64,000 bases of DNA from Cryptomeria japonica (GCF_030272615.1 NC_081412.1:690564083-690628082), one strand, 5' to 3'; counted from the first letter of the stretch, positions 1-11,592 are shown. Numbers and translations are program-made. The notes: generated by a model from the sequence alone, not told the origin.

Positions 1-1194
1 GACCACAACCAAGTTGTAATGAAGGTTAAATAAAAAAAGAATATTTTCAAGACTAAAAGGTTGTTACATGTTATAATAAAACAATAAAACTGTATTTGCA
101 ATTGCAAGATCAATTCTATGATTGTGCAGGGAAAATTTATATATAAAAGTGTTCTAGACATAAAAAAACATTTTTTTATAAGTTCCAATACATTCCAATA
201 CTTTTTTTTGTTTTATAAGTTCTAGTACATTCATTTGGCATACCTTATTGAATGTTCAAAAGCAAAGGTGAATAGTGTTTAAAACAAAAAAAAGTTGTTA
301 CATATTATATTCAAACAATAAACTAATATGTGCAATTACAAGATCAATTATATAGTTGTGCAGGAAAAATCTACATTCATGAAAGTGATTTGAATAGAAA
401 AACGCACTATTTAATGATTCCAATACTATCTTAATTTCTATGCAAAATAATTTGACAAACCTAACAAAATATACATCTAGGATTAGGAAAAAACAAACTA
501 TTTTATATGTTTAATAAAATACACTTATCACTTATCAATCCCAAACTCTTTATCTATATATTAACTTATTTAGTTAAACTATCCTAATTTCTATGCACTT
601 TATGGTTGTCATATGTCCATGTCTTATTCAAATTTTGTTTTTGGTGTTTGACATTAAACTTGGACAAGTTAGTTGTGGTTGCTTTTTATATGAGGAACCC
701 ACATAAAATACTTGTAGATGCTTTACTGCCCAATCTTCCTCAACTTATAACCATCAAATTCAATCCCTTAGTGCAAGTACATAGACGTTTAACTATAGGT
801 TGTGCCTGTCAATTCTAATAGCATGGGTGTGAATGTCACATAATAATTTTTTTTATTGATTCCAATACATTCACTTGACATATCTTAATGAACATTCAAA
901 AGAAAAGGTGACTACTTTTCAAAACAAAAAAGTTTTTACATATTATATTCAAACAATAAAATAATATCTACAATTGCAAGATTAATTCTATAATTGTGTA
1001 GGGTAAATCGAGATTTATAAAAGTGATCTAAGTAAACACATTATTTATAGATTCCATTACACTCACCTAACATGTCTTAATTTCTATGATAAAAACAAAA
1101 TAATTTGACAAACGTAATAAAGCATACTTCTGCACTAGAAACTAAGACTATTACATAATACATTCAAACAATAAAATCATATATACAATCGCAA
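1..1194. repeat. AT-rich field of degenerate sub-repeats
   Basis: No gene is visible here. The stretch is made of degenerate, partly tandem sub-repeats. Recurrent blocks include 'attgcaagatcaattctat' (about 103, 335, 973 and 1189), 'acaataaaat' runs, and a block beginning 'tcttcctcaacttataa' that recurs at about 735 and 1305. The same blocks reappear at 1195-2620, 11593-13040 and 17280-18900. Short ORFs in this stretch lie on both strands over the same repeat blocks and look like chance. The repeat family is not one I can name. Confidence 0.7.
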
Positions 1195-4100
1195 GATCAC
1201 TTCTTTAATTGTGTAGGTCAAATATACATTTATGAAAGTGACATTAAGATTGGAATAGTTAGTTATTGTTGCTTTTTACATGAGGAATCCATATAAAATG
1301 ACATCTTCCTCAACTTATAACTATCAAATTTAATCCCTTCCTAAAATCATTCAAAATACTTAAGGAATATATGGAATATACATCTCTTGTAGGCACTTAT
1401 CTAGTGGTGTTAGTATTATGGGACACACAACATCACTATTTGTTGTTTTTTTATCATTATTCAAAGTTGTTGACATCTTTACAAGGTTTGACACAAGGGA
1501 GATAACATTTCTTATTTGTAAACTCTTGACCACAAAACCAAGTTTTAATGAAGGTTTAAAAGAAAAGATGAATATTTTCAAGACTAAAATATTGATACTT
1601 GTTATATTAAAACAATAAAATTATATTTGCAATTGTTAATTCTATAATTGTGTAGAAAAAATCAACCTATATGAAAGTGATCTCCAAACAAAGAAACAAA
1701 TTTTTTTATTGGTTTCAAGTTACTCACTTGACATATCTTAATGCCCGTTCAAAAGCAAAGGTGAATTGCGTTCGTTTGAAACAAAAAAGTTGTTACATAT
1801 TGCATTCAAACAATAAAATCATATCTACAATGGCAAGATTAATTATATAATTGTGTATGGTAAATTGACATTTATAAGAGTGATCAAAATAAACACATTA
1901 TTTATTGATTCCATTATCCTCACCGAACATGTCTTAATTTCTATGACAAAACAAAATAATTTGACAAACCTAATAAAACATACTTCTACACTAAACTAAG
2001 GCTATTACATATTACATTCAAACAATAAAATCATATATATAATTGCAAGATCACTTCTATAATTGAGTAGGTCAAATCTACATTTATGAAAGTGATCCGA
2101 ATAGAGAAATATACTATTATTGATTCCAATACATTCACATGACATGTCTAAATTTCTATTACAAAATCAAAACAACTTAACAAACATAACAAAATATAAA
2201 TCTACATAAAACTAAAAATTATTTTATATATTTAATAAAATTTACTTATCAATCCCAAACTCTTCATTGACTTATTCACTTAAACTATCCTAATTTCTTT
2301 GTACTTATGATTGTTGGTAATATGCCCATGTCCCATTCAAATTTTGTTTTGGGTATTTGACATTAAGCTCGGAATAGCCAGTTATTGTTTTTTTGTGTGA
2401 GGAACCCACATAAAATACTTGCAGATGCTTCAGTGTCCCATCTTCCTCAACTTATAACTGTCAAATTTAATCCCCTAGTGCAAGTACAGAGAAATTTAAG
2501 TATCCGTCCATATTAATAGCATGGGTGTCAATGCCATTTATCCTTCTCAAAATTTGTGACTCCATAACCAGTATGCTTAGATTTTAACATTACATAATAT
2601 AAGTTAAAAAACCCAGATGACTTTGAATGTTCATGCATTGTGCTCCATTCATTTTAGCATATATTTATTGTATGTAAGAAAACGACGTGCACTGAATTAT
2701 TGAGGCTGAAAGTATGCCCTTTGAATGGTCTCTGCAATGTTTCAGTCTATTTCTGAATATGGGTGGCATCATTTATCATTTATAAAAACATAAAGCAAGG
2801 GAATATACAGCTGCATTTTATGGGCAAAACGGTAGATGAGTGGATTGGTGAATGGAAAGATGGGTTGTAGATAGATGGAATACGAAATTATTGTCTATGT
2901 GATATAGATTTTATTGACAGGTTCCTTGGGTTAATAAGATAAATCTGCATATTAAAAGATGCGGGGGTTTAGATGGAATAGAATATGGATCAAATAAAAT
3001 CAGAATGTAAATATATGTTATTAATAGTAATAATGAAGGATAATCTTCAGATTAGGAGATGGTTTGTTATGATGTTTGGAGAGCTCAAAATCATTGTTTA
3101 GTGGGAGTTTTAAAAGTGATTGTGGATTCATCACTCAGTGATGAATGATCTTGTACAGTGGTTGATGGTGTCATGGAGGAGCTCTTGAATATTATAGCTC
3201 AGGTGGGAGTTCTTTTGGCATTTTTAGTCTCATTGTCAAGGAATGGCGATCTTTGTGTGATTGGAGATGTTTCACATCTTGGTTAGCTATGGAGGACTCT
3301 TGGAGTCTTTGGTTAAGCTATCAGGTTATTCTTGCTTGAGAGGATGTGTTCTAGTATTGTGCCATGATGGATTTGTGGTTACACATTACCGTATTGGCAT
3401 GATATTGTAAGATCATGATGTCATCATGGGTTCCTAATTCTGCAATTAGAGCTTTGATAGTGGTTTGGCTAGTTCTCTTGGTTTTGAATGCATTGGTCAT
3501 GCACTTGATAGCTTTATGAGAGTGTAGTTTTACATTTGGGTCTTATCATGAGTTGGTCGATTGTTGATGCTCGTGGATACTTGGAGACTAGGGTGATGCA
3601 TTTATTAAGACAATTACCCTTTTGAAGTTTTAGCAGAAAAGTTTGAGGATCCTTTTCACCTAGACATGGATGCAAACTGTCCATGATAGACCAAAGAGGA
3701 GGCTTTTCATAGAGAAATTCCATGAGACTTGCTTTATCTTGGAGGTGCAATCTCATTTCCCACTCTTGGTCTACTCAACAGATAATCATCTAAAAGTTAT
3801 ATATAGCCCATTGTGATTTCATACGTATTGTGTCTTATGATTTCTCTTCTCATAGAGATGGATCTTGAGCCATAGTTGCTAGTTTTTGGAGGGTTGATTT
3901 GATGGGTTTTCAACATGTTTATCTCTTTGGGAATGTGGTTTCCATTTATGAGGATCATAGGAGATGGTGTATTGGGCTGATTTTTTTATATGAGAAATGG
4001 ATTTAGTTTTGTCTTCTTTGGCTTGAGAGGCTTGCATCCATGTTGCTTACATCACACATATGCTTTGTTTGATCTTTTGAGATTGAATATATTAGGTGTT

Positions 4101-5082
4101 GTTGAAGATTTTCTTTTGGGGTTATAAATGAGATTTTGTACTCTACATAATTTTCTTTTAGAGATGTATGTAGGACATGCTACGTGTTTTTGATTTGCAG
4201 GATCTCTTCTAGTCTTTTTTTATCTTCTTGGATGTGAGGTTTTGTGTGGTGCTATGGTGATCACTATTTTGTGTTCACTTGTTCTTTGGGTGATGACATT
4301 GATGTTTCTTTTATCTCTTTTCTATGTTGGATGTGAAGAACATGAAAGAGCTTTGGAGACTTGTTGACAAAGATGCTTTTTGCAGTAGTTTTATTAGAAA
4401 TATTTACATATCATTGTAGATGTTCATTGGTACTACATGGTTACACTCTCTATTTGATATGATTGGTAGACTTGATATGCCTTGGTCTTATCGAGATTTG
4501 TATTATCAATGCAATAAGAGTTCCTAAACGTGTATTTTCTTCATTGACAATTTTTTATGCATGGAGCTTGTAATTGCATTTTATGAGTTGGATATATTGT
4601 TGGTATGAGTTATACTAATGTTTCTGGATAGGTCTTTGGTCTGGATAATTGGATGGATTATCATTTGTTGTGTTTGGTTTTTCTAGCCATGTAGGTTTGT
4701 TATTTGGATATAAGCAATCATTTTTTAGTGTTGTTTAAACTAGTGCTCAATCTTGTTATTGGCATGGAAATGTGTCATTTGTCACCAAGGTAAGCATTCT
4801 TGGGCAAAGGTTTTGAATGAATTCCTAGGAGGTGCAATTTTTGACACATTGCTTAGTACATTGAGTGAACTATGACATGATCCCTATTGTTTAGTGTAAG
4901 AAAGTTAAGTAGCAAAACAACTTCCTATACTAACCTTGAGAGGAGGGTAATGAATTTTTTTTTACATAAATTTATAATAGTTACATAAAATTAACATAAA
5001 TAGACATAAATAGCATGCATACCACAACACAATGATTTATGTAGGGAAAACCATTTTCAGGAGAAAAAACACACACTCCAAT
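1195..5082 (+). repeat. Long direct repeat, copy A (about 3.9 kb)
   Basis: This segment matches 11593-15490 nearly base for base along its whole length, with scattered substitutions and small indels. One indel is a stretch of about 20 bases ('aaggagaattaaaagaatta' type) present near 11798 but missing near 1395. A third, diverged copy at 17280-19490 covers only the first half, up to about 3040 here, and retains the indel, so copy A has lost it. The 3040-4890 part is non-coding in all frames apart from short ORFs. Copy A ends exactly where the chromovirus LTR begins. Confidence 0.85.
4895..5082 (-). mobile_element. Solo LTR fragment, interrupted by the chromovirus insertion
   Basis: This matches 15309-15490, the left part of the solo LTR at 15309-15859. 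It begins 'tgtaagaaagtt' and ends 'cacactccaat' immediately before the chromovirus LTR. The rest of this LTR is not found on the right side of the chromovirus, which indicates a later deletion there. Confidence 0.6.
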
Positions 5083-5660
5083 TGTAATAACCCACCATAA
5101 TTAACTCATATGATGAAAGGAGAGAACCTGGTTTGCTAAAGCTTGATGTTGAATCCTCTAGCTATCCTTGATCCTTCCTTGCAACTAGAGAGAGATCTTC
5201 CAACAATAACTTAAAAATTCCTGCAACAAAATGAGACTACCAAAATAAAACTTGGGAAAATTTCCTTCAAAACAAAAATCAACTCCCTTCTTTGAAACTT
5301 GCATATAATTTTATAAGAAAAATTCCCTCCATTCCACTATCTTGAAAATTTAATTAAAAAAAGAGATTCTTTCCCAATTTTGGACTTCATGCAAATTGAT
5401 TAGACTTAGTGGGAGGAGTTACATGCAAGGTGGTGGAGAATCCTCTAGAAGCTTCTTATTCTTCCTACAACATGTGCCATAATTGGATGAGGAAAACTAA
5501 ATAATAATTAAGAAAAATGTATATTTTTCATGTGTGTGTGTGAGTTTTATTATTTATCCTTTTATAATATTCATTTAATCATTTAAATAGCTTATCCAAA
5601 AAAAAAAATATAATAGAGTTTGTATTTTAAATCCAAAAGTGATAAAGGAGGGTTGTGACA
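5083..5660 (-). repeat. 3' LTR of the chromovirus
   Basis: 578 bp, bounded by TG and CA, near-identical to 10412-10989. In element orientation it starts TGTCACAACCC straight after the PPT. The plus-strand reading contains 'ttttataag' near 5313, a possible TATA element on the minus strand; that assignment is weak. Confidence 0.9.
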
Positions 5661-5673
5661 TCCTCCCCCCCTT
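5661..5673 (-). promoter_or_regulatory. Polypurine tract of the chromovirus
   Basis: On the minus strand this reads AAGGGGGGGAGGA immediately before the LTR start TGTCAC. This is the expected position of the plus-strand primer for reverse transcription. The same tract recurs at 10990-11002 beside the right LTR. Confidence 0.85.
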
Positions 5674-5736
5674 AATTTGTGCATCATCCCGATGTACTTA
5701 TTGAATGCATCCAAAAGAGTCTATAGTTCATGATTA

Positions 5737-6192
5737 AAACAAAAAAGGAAACAACTGCTGCATCTCCTTAGTATCTTCCCACGTGGCATTCTTTTCATCA
5801 TATTGGTCCCATTGCACTTTGCACTGATCAACCTCTCTATTGCGCAACTGGCACTAACGCCTCTCCAAGATTCTGAATGGCTCTATCATTATTCCTCCCA
5901 TTTCTTGGACCTATAAAGCATCCCAATTCAAAATGTGTTTCTCATCAGGTACATATTTTTTTAGAAGAGATACATGGAAGACATCATGGATTCGGCTCAA
6001 CTGGGGAGGTAAGGCCAACCGGTATGCAACTGGATTAATCCTTCCCAATATTTCAAAGGGGCCAACATAATGAGGTGCAAGCTTAGTCTTTTTCCCAAAT
6101 CTTATGGAACTCTTGTGTGGCCTAACCCTTAGGAAGACTTTCTCTCCTACCTCAAACTCCCTTGGTGTTCTGTTTTCATCTGCATAACTTTT
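5737..6192 (-). pseudogene. Integrase C-terminus and chromodomain of the chromovirus
   Basis: Continues the integrase reading frame past an in-frame TAG just after 6193. Visible motifs in order are a 'GPFEIL' box, 'LPPQLSRIHDVFHVSLL' (the conserved end of Ty3 integrases), and then a chromodomain-like segment with 'PFRILERR', 'CKVQWDQYDEKNATWED'. The spaced W and TWE pattern is typical of chromodomains, which direct integration to particular chromatin in chromoviruses. Two or more stops interrupt it. The same segment is present in the second copy at 10990-11592. Confidence 0.75.
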
Positions 6193-7425
6193 CTACCAAT
6201 CTAAGGCTTCCTTCAATCTTTGCCTAATTTCCTTAGTTTTCCTTTCCATCTCCTTCAACATATCTGGTCCAACAATTACTCTATCTTCAAGACTATCCCA
6301 ACTCAAAGGTGTTCGACATGGTCTACCATACAAAGCTTTGAAAGGTGTCATTCCCAAGGATGTTTGATATGTATTATTGTAAGAAAACTCTACCAGAGGT
6401 AGGTACTCTTCCCATTTCCTCTGTTGGTCCATGCAATACATGCGAAGTAGGTCTTCCATAATCTGATTTGTCCTTTCTGTTTGACTGTTGGTCTCAGGAT
6501 GGTATGCGGTGCTAAAATTTAGTTGAGTTCTTAGAGCTGATTGAAGAGTGGTCCAAAACCTTGAAGTGAATCTAGCATCTCTATCTGATATGATTTGCTC
6601 TGGTATTCCATGCAACCTAAATATTTCTTTAACAAAGCGCCTAGCCAAGGTAGGTGCATCATCTGTCAGATTCCCTGGTATAAAGTGTGCCACCTTAGTG
6701 AGTTTGTCAATTACCACCATTATTGCATCATGCCTATAAGGTGACATGGGTAACCCTTTTACAAAATCCATGCTAATAACTTGCCACTTATGTTGAGGTA
6801 CATCGTGCAATTGCAACAATCCAGCTAGATGTCTATGTTTTGCCTTTACCCTTTGACACTCCAAACATTTAGCCACATACTTGACAATGTCATTCTTCAT
6901 CCCTTGCCAAAAGTATAACTTCTTTAGATCTGCATAAAGTTTGTTAACTCCTGGGTGTCCTGAATAAGGGGCATTGTGAGCCTCTGACAAGACTACTTCC
7001 CTTAAGTTCCCTGAATTAGGAATATAGATTCTATCATTGTATCTGAGCAAACCATCTTCATCTAATGTATACCCTTCGATCTTAGGATTGGTTGGATCGT
7101 ATTCTAAAGTCAATTTGACTTGCTCATACCATGGGTCATGTCCTTGTTCATCCATTACTTGCCTTTTGAAAGAAGTTTTGAATGTTGCTATAGTCATCAA
7201 GTGTCTTCTCCTACTTAAGGCATCTGCCACCCTATTTTCCTTCCCCTTAATATATTCAATTTCAAAATCATATTCACTTAGAAACTCTAACCACCTTCTT
7301 TGTCTGGCATTTAAGTGGAGTTGGGTAAAGATGTACTTTAGTCCTTGGTTATTTGACTTTAGCTCAAAGGGCTTCCCTAGTAAGAAGTGTCTCCCTTTTG
7401 GTAGGGCATGCACAATCGCTGCCAA
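6193..7425 (-). CDS. RNase H C-terminus plus integrase core (chromovirus)
   Basis: An uninterrupted run of 410 codons. It starts inside RNase H (E-L-A-A-I-V-H-A-L, then 'GKENRVADALSRR', the end of Ty3 RNase H). It continues with the integrase zinc-binding HHCC region ('SGHPGVNKLYADLKK' and 'CLECQRVKAKH'). The catalytic core follows, with D in 'SMDFVKGLP', D in 'IISDRDARF' and E in 'SQTERTNQ', so all three acidic residues are present. It is part of a former polyprotein rather than an independent gene, and the first ATG here is internal. A stop follows at 6193. Confidence 0.85.
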   Translation of the reverse strand: MAAIVHALPKGRHFLLGKPFELKSNNQGLKYIFTQLHLNARQRRWLEFLSEYDFEIEYIKGKENRVADALSRRRHLMTIATFKTSFKRQVMDEQGHDPWYEQVKLTLEYDPTNPKIEGYTLDEDGLLRYNDRIYIPNSGNLREVVLSEAHNAPYSGHPGVNKLYADLKKLYFWQGMKNDIVKYVAKCLECQRVKAKHRHLAGLLQLHDVPQHKWQVISMDFVKGLPMSPYRHDAIMVVIDKLTKVAHFIPGNLTDDAPTLARRFVKEIFRLHGIPEQIISDRDARFTSRFWTTLQSALRTQLNFSTAYHPETNSQTERTNQIMEDLLRMYCMDQQRKWEEYLPLVEFSYNNTYQTSLGMTPFKALYGRPCRTPLSWDSLEDRVIVGPDMLKEMERKTKEIRQRLKEALDW

Positions 7426-8388
7426 CTCTAAGTCGTGGGGTGCATAATTGACTTCATGAGTCTTTATCTTTCTGGATTTGTAAGCTACTACCCCTTCATC
7501 TTGGACAAGTACTCCTCCTAACCCTTCAATAGAAGCATCAGTTATGACTGTGAAGTGTCCATTCAGATCTGGTACCTTTAGAATGGGTTCTTAAGTTAAT
7601 TTCCCTTTCAAAATTTGGAATGCCTTATCACTTTGTTCTATCCACACAAACCTTTTACCCTTCCTTTGTAATGAGGTGATGGGGTTTGCTATCTAAGAAA
7701 ATCCTTCCACAAACCTCCTATAGTAACCTGCTAGCCCAATAAAGCTTCTTACTTCTAAAATGTTTTTAGGGATTGGCCATTCTACTATTGCCTTTATTTT
7801 ATTTGGATCAACTGCTATTCCTTCCTTTGATATTATATGCCCAAGGTAGTGAATATTTTCCTCAAAGAAGGCACATTTGGACAATTTCCCATATAACTTA
7901 TGTTCTCTCAACCTTTGCAAAACAATTTGTAGGTGTACTAAATGTTCCTCCTCATTTCTAGAGTAAATCAATATGTCATCTAGAAATACCAAAACAAATT
8001 TATCCAAGTAGTCATGTAGTACACTACTCATTAGGTTCATAAATGCAGCTGGGGCGTTGGTTACACCAAAAGGAACTACGGTAAATTCATAATGTCCATA
8101 TCTAGTCCTGAAGGCTATTTTTGGAATGTCTTCCTCCTTAATTCTAAGTTGATGGTACCCTGACCGGAGGTCTATCTTTGAGAAAACTACTGCTCCTTTC
8201 ATTTGGTCAAAAAGATCCTCTATGTGAGGTAAGTGATACCTATTCTTTATTGTGACCTTGTTCAACATCCTATAGTCGATGCATAGCCTTAAGGTTCCAT
8301 CCTTCTTCTTAACAAACAAAACTAGTGCTCCCCATGGTGATACACTTGGCCTTATTAATCCCTTAGCTAAGAGTTCCTCTAATTGCAT
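7426..8388 (-). pseudogene. Reverse transcriptase and RNase H N-terminus (chromovirus)
   Basis: Codons from 8388 to 7693 form an intact RT palm segment. '[18 protein letters not shown]' and '[12 protein letters not shown]' lead to the catalytic 'FLDD' box near 7975-7986 and then 'SKCAFF' and '[10 protein letters not shown]'. Below 7693 the same frame passes a TAG and a TAA, then shows RNase H 'TDASIEGLGGVL'. The canonical third acidic position of Ty3 RNase H (usually T-D-H before xxL) reads S-N-N here, so RNase H is probably inactive as well. Overlaps the protease end by about 10 bases. Confidence 0.85.
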
Positions 8389-8969
8389 TCTTCGATAGAA
8401 AAGTCAAACTTCCTCTTAGGGGGTAAGCTGGGTAATTCTTTTGGAAAAACATCCTTAAATTCTTTTAAGAAAGGGGTATTTTCAAAGGTTGGTGTATTTT
8501 CCTCTTTTCTGTCATCAATTTCAACCATATAGATTTGGCCTCCTCTTCTTCTTTCCTTCTTTAATTGCATGGCTGATATGGTTTCTATATTAATGGGTTT
8601 AAACTTTCCTTGGATTTTGACTCTTTCCCCCCCATCATCCAAACATTCAACAACTTTGTTATAGCAATCCACATTAGCTTGATGGTTTGTTAACCAACTC
8701 ATTCCAATAATTACATCATATAATCCTAGGGGTGCCACATAGAGATCTACCCTTGTTTCAAACTCAGGAAATTGTATCCTTGCCCTCGGCAAACACTTAG
8801 TTACTTCCCTAGTTGCCTTATCCCCATATTGAACCGTCCATGATGATTCCATTTGATTAACTTTTAATGTATATTTTCTTACTAATTCAGGTGAGATGAA
8901 ACATTCAGATGATCTAGTGTCAATTAGAATTGATATTGGTTGTTCAAATAGTGTACCTATAGTTTCCAC
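8379..8969 (-). pseudogene. Aspartic protease region (chromovirus)
   Basis: A 196-codon segment with a retropepsin-like start, 'ISILIDTRSSECFISPELV'. The catalytic triplet D-T/S-G is D-T-R, so the flap-side glycine is lost. 'LYDVIIGMSWLTNH' downstream corresponds to the conserved second half of plant Ty3 proteases. The C-terminal part ('[20 protein letters not shown]') is the usual linker into RT. It is frameshifted relative to Gag and to RT. Confidence 0.75.
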
Positions 8970-8993
8970 GAGAACATTCTGGTATCTTCCTCT

Positions 8994-10261
8994 TCAGTTC
9001 CTAACTGCTGCATGAATCCTTTGCTTGGGCCCTTGTTGGGGTTGATTGGCCCTAATATGTCCTTGCATCCTGGGACATTCTCTAGCAAAATGGTTTCCCC
9101 CACACATGAAGCATCCACCTGGAGGACCCCTCCTACCTTGATTCCTAGGGGGATCATTCCTTGTTTCATTAGCCCTGGGTAGATAAGTTACCCTGTTCTG
9201 CTGGTCATTCTTGTTATAGTTGCCTCTGTTATTATTGCCCTTGTTATTATTAGCATTATTTCCATTCCTCTGATATTGATTAGGAGGTGGCCTTTTTTCG
9301 GAAGAATTATTCCTTTGACCTTTGTTGAAATTAGTGTTCCCATTGAATTCCTGCTTCCTTTTAAATGAGTGGTTCCCATTATAGTTCCGCCCTGCTAGTG
9401 TTTGAATCTTCCTCTCTTGTCTTAGGGACTTTTCAAGTACTTCATTCATGTTTTTGGGTCCATGCATGTCAACCTTTGCCCCTATGTTGGTATTTAGCCC
9501 CAAAATGAACTTCCTTGCTTGGCCTTCTTCATCTTTCTGGTACATAGGTACATACTTAAGCAATTTGGCGAACTTATCCCAATATTGTTGAATGGATAGG
9601 GGCCCTTGACATAGATTATGGAATTCTGTCACCTTCTCATCAAAGAACAATTGAGAGAGCCACCTATCTCGGAAGTGGTGAACAAATTGATCCCATGTGA
9701 CTGTATCCCTGCTATACCCATTTTGTTCCTTGGTGTTGGTCCACCAACTGGCTGCCTCCCCTATGAGTTGATAGGAACCCCATAAAGCCTTGGTTGTTTC
9801 GCTAAAATCTCTTAGCTCAAAATACTTTTCCATTTCATTTAGCCAATTCTCAGCTCCTTCACCGATTTGCCTCCCATTGAACTTAGGAGGGGTGATTTTC
9901 TTTAAGTCCTTAGAGAGTTCCAATATGTTATTTTCCTTTCTATTACCCATCATATTCCCTTGATTGCTACCAGGGTTTCCATTTTTGGTACCACTCCTAT
10001 TTTCAAAGTCATTTTGCCTTTCCCTAAGGTCCTGCATCGATTAATCCAAGAAGTTGATTTTATCTCTTTGTTCGGCTAGAAGGTCGATTATAGCTTGGAC
10101 CCCATCTTCGTTATTTTTGGGTTGTGTCGTTCCTCTTCATGGTCTTCCTCATGGTTTTCTTCATGGTTTTCCTCATGGTTTTCTTCCCTTTGACTCCTAG
10201 TATGCCTTCCATTACCCCTTCCTCTTCCTCTTCCTCTTCCTCTTCCTCTTCCTCTAGCCAT
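8994..10261 (-). pseudogene. Gag of the chromovirus, CCHC zinc knuckle
   Basis: The 347-codon run from 10037 to 8994 contains the Gag capsid-type region ('WLNEMEKYFELRDFSE', 'GEAASWW', 'FRDRWLSQLFFDEK') and an N/G/R-rich tail. A single CCHC knuckle follows, 'CFMCGGNHFAREC', at about 9075-9113. The natural start is probably the ATG at 10261. It gives an N-terminus of about seven Arg-Gly repeats followed by an acidic His-Glu-Glu-Asn repeat, then a frameshift near 10125 and a TAA just before the internal ATG at 10037. The upstream start fits the spacing to the PBS (about 140 bp). Confidence 0.8.
10219..10257 (-). repeat. Hexanucleotide repeat (cctctt)n coding for Arg-Gly
   Basis: Six tandem 'cctctt' units on the plus strand. 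On the minus strand they read AGAGGA and encode the Arg-Gly repeat at the N-terminus of the chromovirus Gag. Confidence 0.85.
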
Positions 10262-10397
10262 TCTAGGTTTTTACCTGAAAGTTAAATTATGTAGTTAGTT
10301 CTTGATTTAGGATTTTAAAACTTAATTTCTATCATTGCAAAAACATTCCCTTAGTTGTGTAAATTGAAGTGAGCACAAGGCCTAGATTTGAACCTTT

Positions 10398-10409
10398 GCT
10401 CTGATACCA
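10398..10409 (-). promoter_or_regulatory. Primer binding site, initiator tRNA-Met type (chromovirus)
   Basis: Minus strand reads TGGTATCAGAGC, two bases inside the right LTR. This is the usual plant PBS complementary to the 3' end of initiator tRNA-Met. It fixes the right LTR as the 5' LTR and the element as minus strand. Confidence 0.9.
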
Positions 10410-10411
10410 CA

Positions 10412-10989
10412 TGTAATAACCCAACATAATTAACTCATATGACGAAAGGAGAGAACCTAGTTTGCTGAAGCTTGATGTTGAATCCTCTAGCTATCCTTGA
10501 TCCTTCCTTGCAACTAGAGAGAGATCTTCCAACAATAACTTAAAAATTCCTGCAACAAAATGAGACTACCAAAATAAAACTTGGGAAAATTTACTTCAAA
10601 ACAAAAATCAACTCCCTTCTTTGAAACTTGCATATAATTTTATAAGAAAAACTCCCTCCATTCCACTATCTTGAACATTTAATTAAAAAAAGAGATTCTT
10701 TCCCAATTTTGGACTTCATGCAAATTGATTAGACTTAGTGGGACGAGTTACATGCAAGGTGGTGGAGAATCCTCTAGAAGCTTCTTATTCTTCCTACAAT
10801 ATGTGCCTTAATTGGATGAGGAAAACTAAATAATAATTAAGAAAAATGTATCTTTTCCATGTGTGTGTGTGAGTTTTATTATTTATCCTTTTATAATATT
10901 CATTCAATCATTTAAATAGCTTATCCAAAAAAATATATATAATAGAGTTTGTATTTTAAATCCAAAAGTGATAAAGGAGGGTTGTGACA
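10412..10989 (-). repeat. 5' LTR of the chromovirus, shared with a second copy
   Basis: 578 bp, matching 5083-5660 with only scattered substitutions. Its outer edge is followed by a polypurine tract and integrase sequence, so it also serves as the 3' LTR of the truncated unit at 10990-11592. Confidence 0.9.
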
Positions 10990-11592
10990 TCCTCCCCCCC
11001 TTAATTTGTGCATTGTCCCGATGCACTTATTGAATGCATCCAAAAGAGTCTATAGTTCATGATTAAAACAAAAAAGGAAACAATTGTTGCATCTCCTTAG
11101 TATCTTCCCACGTGGCATTATTTTCATCATATTGGTCCCATTGCACTTTGCACTAATCAACCTCTCTGTTGCGCAATTGGCATTGGCGCCTCTCCAAGAT
11201 TCTGGATGGCTCTATCATTACTCCTCCCATTTCCTGGACCTGTAAAGCATCCCAATTCAAAATGTGTTTCTCATCAGGTACATATTTTTTTAGAAGAGAT
11301 ACATGGAAGACATCATGGATTCGGCTCAACTAGGGAGGTAAGGCCAACCGGTATGCAACTGGATTAATCCTTCCCAATATTTCAAAGGGGCCAACATAAC
11401 GAGGTGCAAGCTTAGTCTTTTTCCCAAATCTTATGGAACTCTTGTGTGGCCTAACCCTTAGGAAGACTTTCTCTCCTACCTCAAACTCCCTTGGTGTTCT
11501 ATTTTTATCTGCATAACTTTTCTACCGATTTGAGGCTTCCTTCAATCTTTGCCTAATTTCATTAGTTTTCCTTTCCATCTCCTTCAACATAT
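10990..11592 (-). mobile_element. Truncated second chromovirus unit (PPT, chromodomain, integrase end)
   Basis: Matches 5661-6263 closely: PPT, 3' untranslated region, chromodomain and the first codons of the integrase C-terminus. It stops inside the coding sequence at 'cttcaacatat', where the repeat copy A' begins. This is an LTR-internal-LTR-internal arrangement with one unit truncated. Confidence 0.9.

Larger units (their letters stand above)
5083..10989 (-). mobile_element. Ty3/gypsy chromovirus, LTR to LTR, degenerate
   Basis: This is a complete LTR-internal-LTR unit of 5907 bp read on the minus strand. Two 578-bp LTRs (5083-5660 and 10412-10989) both run TGTCACAACC...TTATTACA in element orientation. 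A PBS matching initiator tRNA-Met lies just inside the right (5') LTR and a G-rich PPT just inside the left (3') LTR. The gene order is gag, protease, reverse transcriptase, RNase H, integrase and chromodomain, which is the Ty3 order with a chromovirus end. Frames are broken several times, so the copy is not autonomous. The left flank ends 'ccaat'. The right LTR runs directly into a second PPT and integrase fragment instead of a target duplication. Confidence 0.9.

Noticed and set aside
1360-1618. Short ORFs on both strands in the A repeat (also at 11799-12039 and 17336-17602)
   Set aside because: They overlap the same repeat block on opposite strands, are broken differently in each copy, and have no motif. 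They follow DNA similarity, not protein conservation.
3514-3756. 80-codon minus-strand ORF in copy A
   Set aside because: The counterpart in copy A' has a frameshift and a stop. No recognisable domain and no flanking gene structure.
5737-6192. Independent host chromodomain gene
   Set aside because: The frame is continuous with the chromovirus integrase across one stop, so it is the integrase tail.
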